NCBI RefSeq assembly: GCF_028206995.1
Contig: NZ_JAQLFL010000003.1
Coordinates: 109,609 to 173,608, forward strand
Length of the DNA stretch: 64,000 bases
Direction of reading: 5' to 3'
Origin: Collinsella aerofaciens
GTDB lineage: Bacteria; Actinomycetota; Coriobacteriia; Coriobacteriales; Coriobacteriaceae
Under the pieces are notes generated by a model. The model saw nothing but the letters and a program-made list of their open reading frames with translations, was not told the DNA's origin and ran no database searches. Positions 1 through 6,652 of this stretch are shown here, piece after piece; the stretch's first letter is position 1, and every line of letters begins with the position of its first letter. A program made the translations under genes and the position numbers.

Positions 1-1
1 G

Positions 2-1333
2 AACGCCCGTGTGCACCTCTCCGGGTCGCGCGGGCGTTCCGCCGTCATCACCAACAACGTCGAGTACGTCGCCACGCGCGAGGGGGCCGACAAATCCGCA
101 ACCGTCGACGACCTCAAGCGCTACGAGCTCGCAGAGAGGATGGGGCTCATCGGCTACTGCGCCGAGAGGCCCGGGTCGACCGCGCTCTTCGACCAGAACG
201 GGGCCGTCCAGCTCCGCACGGCCCGCAAGGAGCTCGAAAAGGCTGACGGCGCGATTGCTACCGTTGTGCTCAGCGTCCGCAGGGACGAGGCATGCGAGCT
301 CGACCTCGCGTGCAAGGAGGACTGGCAGCGCTTCTGCCGCCGAAACCTCGCGCCGGCGCTTGCCGAGGCAATGGGCATCCCCGAGTCCAGCGTCCGTTGG
401 GTAGCCGCCGAGCACGAAAACCACCCGAATTCCAAGCACGCGCACGTTATTGCGTGGTCGTCCGATGGCTCGTTCGATTCACTCATGGCCCGCAACAGGC
501 TCGACCGGGCTAGAAACGCGCTCACCGACGCGGCCCTGGCCCCGGCGCTCGCGGCCGAGTATGAGGCCCGCGACCTCGCGAGGTCGCGGGCGGTCGACGC
601 CGTCCGCCAAATCCCCGCCGACGAGATTGGCGTCACGCTGCCTGCGGACGGCCGAATCTCCTACGCGCACCTCCGCCGCTGGCACCCAGATGTCGCCAAG
701 GCCGTCGATGTCGCAATCGCGGAAGCAGGGTCGAGGCATCCTGAAATCAAAGGGGCGAGCGCCGCTTACAGCAAGTCCGTGGAGCGTTGCGCCGGCCTCA
801 AAGGCCTCGAAAGCGTTGCGCGGGACCGCTACGTGAACAACGCCATGCAGGAGCTACGCGCGCGCCAGGGCAACGCCCTGCTGAGGGTCATCGCACCCGA
901 CCGGACAACGGACCCCGAAAGGGAACTGATGAGGTCCGCAAGGCCGGACGGCGGGCCTGCAACGGAGCGCAAGCGCATGAAACCGCTCATCGGCGAGGTC
1001 CGCGCCTGCGTCACCGGTGAAGATCTGGAGGGGGCGCGAGAAGCCGTCCGCGAGCTCAGGCCTATCCCGGAGAGGTGTCTCCGGTCATGTCCGTCCTACG
1101 CGCTTTCTATGGCAAAAGCCCCGGTTGCCGTGAGCAGGGCCCTTACCAAAGCGCTCGCATTCGCAACGGAGAACCCCAGAGGCAAGAAGGATCTGTCAGA
1201 TGAGGTCGGCCAGAAAGCTGAGCGCGCGCTCGCAAGGGCGCTCGCAGCCGCTGCATCGGCCGCGATCAGGGGCGATACGGCGGGCATCGTACTCGACCCC
1301 GCGAAAACCATAGTGAAGGGAATGATTCTATGA
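2..1333 (+). CDS. Relaxase / mobilisation nuclease, 5' end outside window
   Basis: The reading frame is open from the first bases of the window, so the true start probably lies upstream; a GTG at 11 is only the first possible start inside. About 440 residues are visible. The N-terminal part reads VITNNVEYVATREGADKS, like the start of MobP-type conjugative relaxases, and around residue 136 there is an ENHPNSKHAHVIAW segment whose histidines match the metal-binding HxH motif III of relaxases. Such enzymes nick oriT and stay bound to the transferred strand. The C-terminal half is Ala/Arg-rich and unassigned. The stop overlaps the start of the coupling protein by 4 nt (ATGA), so the two are translationally coupled. 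I did not locate the catalytic tyrosine with certainty. MobP3-like is my best guess. Confidence 0.72.
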   Translation, partial: NARVHLSGSRGRSAVITNNVEYVATREGADKSATVDDLKRYELAERMGLIGYCAERPGSTALFDQNGAVQLRTARKELEKADGAIATVVLSVRRDEACELDLACKEDWQRFCRRNLAPALAEAMGIPESSVRWVAAEHENHPNSKHAHVIAWSSDGSFDSLMARNRLDRARNALTDAALAPALAAEYEARDLARSRAVDAVRQIPADEIGVTLPADGRISYAHLRRWHPDVAKAVDVAIAEAGSRHPEIKGASAAYSKSVERCAGLKGLESVARDRYVNNAMQELRARQGNALLRVIAPDRTTDPERELMRSARPDGGPATERKRMKPLIGEVRACVTGEDLEGAREAVRELRPIPERCLRSCPSYALSMAKAPVAVSRALTKALAFATENPRGKKDLSDEVGQKAERALARALAAAASAAIRGDTAGIVLDPAKTIVKGMIL

Positions 1334-3267
1334 GCAAGCAGAAGAGCTTCAACGTCGACGAGGGCGCGCATTTCAAGCGCTGTGTCGCCGCCGGCACGGC
1401 CGCTGGGACCGCGATCGCGCTCATCCTACTGCCGGCAGCATGGCACTGGCTGAAAGCATGGGTCACCGGCATCGCCGCGACGCTCACAAGCTTCGGGACG
1501 GCCGCAGCACCCGAACTCCCCGATACCATGTTCCAAAACCCACTCGAAGTCCTGCCAGAGCTGATCCAGGACGACGCCTTCCTCGTGGGATGCATGGCGA
1601 CCCTCGCCATCTCCACGATAGCAGGCGTCTGGAGCCACTTCGACTGGTCGCGCTGGCTCCACGACGGGACCTGGGTCGGTGGGCGCCGCGCGCCGGGCGC
1701 GCCCATCCACGGCGACGCGAGGCTCATCTCGGCACACGGCGAGCTTAAGCGCAAGAGCAAATCGTGGCAGGAGGGCGAAAGACCCTCGGGTGGCACACTG
1801 GTCGTGGGCGAAATCGGGAAGAGCGTCAGGCTCATCGACTCGGTCCACGCTTGCATCCTTGCCGAGAGTGGCGAGGGCAAGAGCCGTCGAGTCGCCATTT
1901 TGTCAGCCTTGGCTAACTTCGAGCAAGGCCGTTCCCTCATCATCAACGACATCAAAGGGGAGCTCCGCGCCTTTCTCGAGCCGACGTTTGAAAAGGCCGG
2001 CACGCACCGCATCGTCGACGTGATGTTCGATTCGCCCGCCTCTTCGGCGCGGTTCGACCCGCTCGAGAGGGCGAAGGAAGCCTTTAATGCGGAGGGAACC
2101 GGCGGCTGCACCCGCGAGCTGCGGGAAGTCGCGCGCTGCATAGTACCCGCACCGTCGAAGGGACAGCCGTTCTTTTATGACGGGGCCCGGAACCTGTTCG
2201 TCGGCATCTCCCTCGCCCTCATCGAGGGTCCGTCCATCCCCAATGAGGAAAAGACCGTCATGTCCGTCGCCGCGGCGATCTCGCCCTCGGGCGAGAAGGG
2301 AGCGCTCGAGCGCGTCGCCGCCCTGGCGGCATCTCTGCCTTCAGGTGACCCCGCACTCCCCTTTCTCGGAGGCCTCAACGGCGAGCACGGAGGCGGCCCG
2401 GGCATCGTCTCGACCCTCAGCAATTGCCTGACCGAATACATCGACGGCAACGTGGCGAGAATGCTGCACGACGACGAGTGCGAACTCGGCGGCATCGGCG
2501 AGGAGCCCACTGTGGTCTTCGTCTCGTCCTCCTCAGCAACCGGAAACTATAAGCGGCTCGTGCAGACGTTCGTCTCACAGGCGCTCTCGGCGCTGCGCTC
2601 CTGCGCCGGCGCCCACGCCGGCCGCTGTCCCGTAGAGACCGTCCTTCTCCTCGACGAGGCGGCGTCCCTCGGCCGCAGCGAACGCATCGTCCAGGACCTC
2701 GGTGAGATGAGATCAGAGAGGATCAGCGTCCTGTGGTTCTGCCAGTCGCTCCTACAGCTCCAGTCAGCTTCCGGCTACAGCCGCGAGGAAGCCGAGACAA
2801 TACTCGACCTTCTCAAAGATAAGGTCATACTTTCATGCTCCAACCTCGACACGGCACGCAAGCTCTCGGAATCGATGGGCTCCTACACCGCGATCGCGCA
2901 GTCCACGAGCAGAACGAAGGGAACGAACACCGGGTCAACCGGCACGAGCGAGGGACTCGTCCGCAGGCCGCTCATCACGCCCGACGAGCTTCAACGCTGG
3001 ACGGGCCGCGAGACAGGAGCCCTCGTGATCCACGACGGCGTACCTATGGCCTTCCCCAGCAGGGACGTCACCGAGACCTTCGTCGGGCCCATGCTCGGGA
3101 TGGCGTCCCCCGAGGCCGAACGGGCACTTATGGAGCAATCGACCGCTCGCCGCGAGATCAGGAACGAGACGGTACCGAACGTTTGGCAGGGCCCGTGTAC
3201 TACCGATGGCACGACGGCACCGACGAGGCCGCAAGCAGTCACAAGCTACGTTCCCGAAGGCTTCTAG
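1330..3267 (+). CDS. VirD4/TraG-family type IV coupling protein
   Basis: A 645-aa conjugation ATPase that would bring the relaxase-DNA complex to a type IV secretion channel. Two membrane segments lie near residues 19-45 and 83-103, followed by a cytoplasmic NTPase domain with Walker A (ESGEGKSR, about 179-186) and a Walker B-like strand VLLLDEAASLG (about 438-448). The order of TM pair then RecA-like fold is typical of VirD4/TraG. It starts by ATGA overlap with the relaxase, and that pairing supports both calls. No other secretion-channel genes are in the window, so the element is either mobilisable rather than self-transmissible, or the rest lies to the left. The last about 40 residues are low-complexity. 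Confidence 0.85.
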   Translation: MSKQKSFNVDEGAHFKRCVAAGTAAGTAIALILLPAAWHWLKAWVTGIAATLTSFGTAAAPELPDTMFQNPLEVLPELIQDDAFLVGCMATLAISTIAGVWSHFDWSRWLHDGTWVGGRRAPGAPIHGDARLISAHGELKRKSKSWQEGERPSGGTLVVGEIGKSVRLIDSVHACILAESGEGKSRRVAILSALANFEQGRSLIINDIKGELRAFLEPTFEKAGTHRIVDVMFDSPASSARFDPLERAKEAFNAEGTGGCTRELREVARCIVPAPSKGQPFFYDGARNLFVGISLALIEGPSIPNEEKTVMSVAAAISPSGEKGALERVAALAASLPSGDPALPFLGGLNGEHGGGPGIVSTLSNCLTEYIDGNVARMLHDDECELGGIGEEPTVVFVSSSSATGNYKRLVQTFVSQALSALRSCAGAHAGRCPVETVLLLDEAASLGRSERIVQDLGEMRSERISVLWFCQSLLQLQSASGYSREEAETILDLLKDKVILSCSNLDTARKLSESMGSYTAIAQSTSRTKGTNTGSTGTSEGLVRRPLITPDELQRWTGRETGALVIHDGVPMAFPSRDVTETFVGPMLGMASPEAERALMEQSTARREIRNETVPNVWQGPCTTDGTTAPTRPQAVTSYVPEGF

Positions 3268-3315
3268 CCTCGTAATCGTCCACAACCAGCGAAAACGCCT
3301 CGATCTACTACACGC

Positions 3316-3344
3316 CCATGTCCGCGCATTACACGCGGATATGG
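3316..3344. terminator. Hairpin after the coupling protein
   Basis: An 11-bp inverted repeat with one mismatch (CCATGTCCGCG / CGCGGATATGG, 7-nt loop) lies about 50 nt after the coupling-protein stop. There is no clear T-run, so it is a weak terminator candidate. The rest of 3268-3538 shows nothing I recognise. Confidence 0.3.
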
Positions 3345-3538
3345 ACGCCTTCCGTTCTCAGCACAGGCATCTACCTGCGCTTTCGAACTCGGCTCGCCGA
3401 GTTGCGCCGTTTGCCTCCGGCGAAACGTAGTGGAGCCTTATCCTGCACCGCCGCTTCGTGGCGGAAAACCGAATCCAGGGTGACGCGTAGCATTCGAACC
3501 ACAGCGTCGAAAAATGACGTCAGAAGCCCGCCGCCGAG

Positions 3539-3769
3539 CTATCCATCGAACAGGTCTGAATTGAAAAACTCTCGCAGGGAGACGCCGAGCCCGCCTGCGA
3601 TGCGCTCGATGTTCTCGATGGAGACGTTGCGCTTGCCAGTCTCGACTTCGGCGAAATAGGTGCGCGACATCTCGATGGAATATGCGAAGGCCTCTTGGCT
3701 CACGCCGAGTCCGGCCCTCAATTCCTTGACGCGAAGCCCCACGCGCATCTTGGGGCCCAGTTGAGTCAT
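3539..3769 (-). CDS. XRE-family helix-turn-helix repressor
   Basis: A 76-aa protein with a single HTH_3/Cro-CI domain (about residues 11-66). GVSQEAFAYSIEMSRTYFAEVETGKRNVS gives the recognition-helix region, and IENIERIAGGLGVSLREFF is the usual end. I chose the ATG at 3769 because an AGGAGGT ribosome site sits just upstream and the domain begins at once; longer in-frame starts would add a meaningless AT-rich leader. It points away from the lipoprotein gene at 3891, and the shared intergenic region carries a direct repeat at 3811-3838 that could be its operator. It probably regulates itself and the divergent pair. Target unknown. Confidence 0.85.
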   Translation of the reverse strand: MTQLGPKMRVGLRVKELRAGLGVSQEAFAYSIEMSRTYFAEVETGKRNVSIENIERIAGGLGVSLREFFNSDLFDG

Positions 3770-3810
3770 TGGCACCTCCTTACCGTCGGTGTCAATGATT
3801 CGGCCCTGTT

Positions 3811-3838
3811 CTATATAAGTCACACCTATATAAGTGAC
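3811..3838. promoter_or_regulatory. Direct-repeat operator between XRE gene and lipoprotein gene
   Basis: Two 13-bp copies of CTATATAAGTSAC (3811-3823 and 3826-3838), differing at one base, are separated by 2 bp in the divergent promoter region. Repeat placement and AT-richness suit a repressor site overlapping a promoter. Binding by the neighbouring XRE protein is inference. Confidence 0.5.
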
Positions 3839-3890
3839 AGTTTGAATTACAATACGGGAATCAGAGGATTTCAATCTGGGAGGAAGCACG

Positions 3891-4685
3891 ATGAACATTG
3901 AAATCTCTAGAAGGGCGTTTCTCGCAGCGGGACCCCTCGCCGTCATGGGCTCGCTCGGGCTCGCCGGGTGCGGCAAGAGCAGTATCAGCGGCAAGACCCT
4001 CTACTACTACTCGGTTTGCGGCAGCGTGGCCCTCGGCAAGGTGTGCGCGAACAAGCCCGGAAGCGCGTCGACGATCAAGTTCGACGACGACACATGGCAC
4101 TACGTCGGCTCCACCGAACTCAGTGGCGACTGGAAAGCCGAGGACGATGACGTGGTCCTGTCTTCCTCGCAGCTCGGCACCGTCACGCTCGTAAGGCAGG
4201 ACGACGGGAGCTACGTGCCCTCGGGGTCCGAGGGCTACGGCGAGAGGTACTTCGTGGACGAGTCCGCGGCGCAGTCCTACTACGACGAGTACACGGCGGC
4301 GACGCCTGACAGGGTGAGAGACACACTGGAGAGCGCCACCTGGTCGGTGAAAAACCCGCCCTCGACCCAAACCGTCGCAGAGACGCTCTCGTTCGACAAC
4401 GGCTCGCTCGCATTCACGAAGGGCGAATACCAGAGGAAGGGCTCTTACACCGATGCTCCGCGCGAGAGCTCATGGCTCGCCTCGGACCATTCGGGCGAAT
4501 ACGACCTCGACGTGACCTCCCAGTGGGTGAGCTCGGACGGATCGTCGCCGCGCCCCTTAATCTACGAGGGGACGATGACCGTCGGGGGCGAGGCGACAGA
4601 CTTTAAGCTGTCCGACCGCAGGGGCTCCCTCACGCTAACCCTTTCCTCCGAGTGGAGCGCGGTGGTGTTCGTCAATGGAGAGTAG
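3891..4685 (+). CDS. Putative secreted lipoprotein, unknown function
   Basis: A 264-aa protein. The N-terminus has a twin-arginine-like SRRAF (residues 6-10), a hydrophobic stretch, and a lipobox LAGC with the lipidation cysteine at 27, so it is probably exported (perhaps by Tat) and anchored on the outer face of the membrane. The mature part is Ser/Asp/Gly-rich with many short beta-prone stretches (for example SWLASDHSGEYDLDV) and no motif I can assign. It is divergent from the XRE gene and overlaps the next gene by 11 nt, so the two are likely made together. It lies in the mobile segment and may be a cell-surface or exclusion-type protein; that role is a guess. Confidence 0.6.
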   Translation: MNIEISRRAFLAAGPLAVMGSLGLAGCGKSSISGKTLYYYSVCGSVALGKVCANKPGSASTIKFDDDTWHYVGSTELSGDWKAEDDDVVLSSSQLGTVTLVRQDDGSYVPSGSEGYGERYFVDESAAQSYYDEYTAATPDRVRDTLESATWSVKNPPSTQTVAETLSFDNGSLAFTKGEYQRKGSYTDAPRESSWLASDHSGEYDLDVTSQWVSSDGSSPRPLIYEGTMTVGGEATDFKLSDRRGSLTLTLSSEWSAVVFVNGE

Positions 4686-5439
4686 GCGCGACAGGGGCAG
4701 GTGGCTCGCGACAACGTCCCTCGCGCGCATGGCGTCGCGGAAAGCCGCGGCTGTGGCGACGGCAATCCTGCTCCTCGCATTCCTCGCCCTCGTCTGGGCT
4801 AACGCCTCACCCGCGGAAAACGGAGCCGGAGGCGAGCCGGCTGCGCACGCGTGGCGGGAATCCGAGGAGGCTTCCGGAGAAGATGGAAGCGCCGGTTCCG
4901 CCCCTCAGGACGACGCGAGTGGAGCCTCCGAGCCGGCGGCGAAGGGCGACCAGACCGAGGATGCCTCCGCGAACAGAGGTGAGGCAACGAGGAAGGGTGC
5001 AGGCGCCACGTCGTTGAGGGGCGATGCCGCGAGCGCCACCAAACCAGGACCGAAAGGCTCCTCCGAGCAAGGGACCGCTGCCCACAAACACAACTGGGTA
5101 GCCCAGACCAAGACTGTCCATCACGACGCGCAGTATAAGACCGTCCATCATGATGCGGTGACACATCAGGTGTGGCATGACGCGGTGACGGAGGAACACT
5201 ATATCTGCAACCAGTGCGGTGCGGATATCACGTCTGACCCTTGGGGGCATATTAACAACTCTCTTATGAATGGTGGTAATTGCGGAAGCTATCACTCTAC
5301 CTATGTGACTGTAAAGCAGGGGTATTATGAGACCGTGACCGACCAAGCGGCCTATGACGAGCAGGTGCAGGTGCGCGATGCATGGGATGAGACTGTGACC
5401 ACTGGGTATAAGTGCTCGGGCTGCGGAGCCACGAAATAG
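4675..5439 (+). CDS. Membrane-anchored protein with His-rich repeats and two CxxC pairs
   Basis: A 254-aa protein overlapping the upstream lipoprotein gene by 11 nt. One hydrophobic segment (about residues 24-43) is followed by a low-complexity Ala/Gly/Glu/Ser linker (about 50-135). A C-terminal region has repeats of the type KTVHHDA, YKTVHHDAVTHQVWHDAVTEEHY, then YICNQCGAD and YKCSGCGATK, which would make two zinc-ribbon-like CxxC knuckles. Base composition changes within the gene: the first half is very G+C-rich with C/G-ending codons, while the part after about 5150 uses many A/T-ending codons. That suggests the C-terminal domain was acquired separately. Function unknown; metal binding is plausible from the Cys and His residues. 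Confidence 0.6.
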   Translation: MESRRDRGRWLATTSLARMASRKAAAVATAILLLAFLALVWANASPAENGAGGEPAAHAWRESEEASGEDGSAGSAPQDDASGASEPAAKGDQTEDASANRGEATRKGAGATSLRGDAASATKPGPKGSSEQGTAAHKHNWVAQTKTVHHDAQYKTVHHDAVTHQVWHDAVTEEHYICNQCGADITSDPWGHINNSLMNGGNCGSYHSTYVTVKQGYYETVTDQAAYDEQVQVRDAWDETVTTGYKCSGCGATK

Positions 5440-5554
5440 CGTCCGTAGCCGGATTCCGGGTCAGAGCGTGTATATGCCAGACAGGAGTCCATCGACGACA
5501 AACGCATAAATCCCAAAACTCGTCACGCACCCTCGAGTTTCCTTAAGCAAGGTT

Positions 5555-5649
5555 CCAAGGGGCAGCAGCCCCTTGGCGCGCAGGGGTGCGGGGATGGCGC
5601 GAGGCATCCCCGGAAAAGCTGGCGCGGGCATGCCGATGGCATGCCCGCG
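5555..5649. repeat. Three consecutive hairpins, oriT-like or terminator cluster
   Basis: Within 95 bp there are three perfect inverted repeats: CCAAGGGGC/GCCCCTTGG (5555-5576), GGGGATG/CATCCCC (5590-5611) and a 12-bp stem CGCGGGCATGCC with a 3-nt loop (5623-5649). The last lies just after the stop of the minus-strand gene at 5665 and may serve as its terminator. Clustering of hairpins near mobilisation genes could also mark a transfer origin. The rest of 5440-5664 holds nothing else I recognise. Confidence 0.4.
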
Positions 5650-5664
5650 TTCTCCGTATGCGCC

Positions 5665-5958
5665 TCACCCCTCTCCGGCAACGTACACGGTCCGGCCGCT
5701 CTCGCAGTCAATGCTCTCCACGTCGCCGAATCCGATGCGGACGGCAGTCCATCCGCCCCCGTCCTCCACCAAGGCATCGGCCTCGTCGCGTGCGCCCGAG
5801 ACGAGTCGCCCGAGTTCGGGCGACCCCTCCGGAGCAGTACCCACCTCGAACGCCCCGCCCTCGCCGCCCGACTCAAACTCGACGACGACAGTCAGCGCGA
5901 CGGCTCCGCCCGGGTACTTGCCGAATCTGCCCACGGCGCCAACCTCGTCCATCTCCAT
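5665..5958 (-). CDS. Small acidic hypothetical protein
   Basis: A 97-aa protein, Gly/Glu/Val-rich, with no motif I recognise. The start ATG at 5958 follows a good ribosome site (AGGTAGCT region) and lies 4 nt after the stop of the DUF2958 gene, so the two form an operon. Codon use is strongly G+C-rich like the neighbouring mobile genes. Low complexity (EFESGGEGGAFEVGTAPEG) means a spurious frame cannot be fully excluded, but spacing, start signal and the downstream 12-bp hairpin favour a real gene. Confidence 0.5.
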   Translation of the reverse strand: MEMDEVGAVGRFGKYPGGAVALTVVVEFESGGEGGAFEVGTAPEGSPELGRLVSGARDEADALVEDGGGWTAVRIGFGDVESIDCESGRTVYVAGEG

Positions 5959-5962
5959 GGAG

Positions 5963-6262
5963 CTACCTCCCCTTGACGGCGCTAAGCGGCTTCGGCTCGA
6001 AGTGCTCGTCGCGCTCGACGGCGGCGAACCCCATCTGGCGGTTCAGCTCGGCCATCTCCTTGATGCTGAAGTAGCCGAGCTCGTCGTCGTAGCCCTCGAC
6101 GAGGCCGAACGCCTCGTCCGTCCCATCGAACTCGAGCAGCCACCAGTCCCATCCGTTCACGCACGAGAAGTAGTGGACGTATACCGTGGGGTCTTCCGCG
6201 CCGTCTTGCTCATAGAGCCTCGGCAGCCCCTCCGCAATCTCCCTCGTCATCAGCTCCTGCAT
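5963..6262 (-). CDS. DUF2958 domain protein
   Basis: A 99-aa protein that fits the DUF2958 family, small proteins common on plasmids and integrative elements. The visible pattern is LPRLYEQDGAEDPTVYVHYF, then WDWWLLEFDGTDEAFGLVEGY, then ELGYFSIKEMAEL and FEPKPLS at the end. I chose the ATG at 6262 because GGAGGAAGAC precedes it and the conserved domain begins right after; the frame stays open upstream to about 6415, but that part looks unlike the family. It is followed at 4 nt by the 97-aa gene. The family's biochemical role is unknown to me. Confidence 0.75.
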   Translation of the reverse strand: MQELMTREIAEGLPRLYEQDGAEDPTVYVHYFSCVNGWDWWLLEFDGTDEAFGLVEGYDDELGYFSIKEMAELNRQMGFAAVERDEHFEPKPLSAVKGR

Positions 6263-6652
6263 GTCTTCCTCCGTTTCCGGGCACGCTGCCCTGAACATCT
6301 CGCCCTTGCGGGCAAAGCCGAATGGCGACGCCGCGCGTCGTCGGTCGGCTTTGCTCCCTGCAAAGCCGCACCGGAGCGAAGACGGGTCAAGGGAGTCCAT
6401 GACGACCTCCACCAACCGGAGCGGAGCGGAGGTTTGTGCGGGGTCTCATGGGCCCCTTGACGCGGCGTAGCGGAGGTGCCACCCACGTAACGGATACGAG
6501 GTCATGACCGACGAATGCCACCGAAACGCTTGAAATCATTGGTCAAGACTGAAGAGAGGCGGCCGCCCCTAACGGACGGCCGCCTTAGCGAGCCTTACTA
6601 ATTCGGTTCTTGTATATGATCCGAGACGCCCGCCAGGCAAATCCCGACAATC
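6263..6652. other. Intergenic stretch, little content
   Basis: About 390 bases between the DUF2958 gene and the end of res. The only clear item is the hairpin at 6557-6585. No convincing small gene, RNA or repeat seen. Confidence 0.4.
6557..6585 (-). terminator. Hairpin after res
   Basis: A perfect 9-bp stem (AGGCGGCCG / CGGCCGCCT) with an 11-nt loop, about 70 nt beyond the res stop codon. The T-run is weak, so termination is likely but not certain. Confidence 0.5.
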
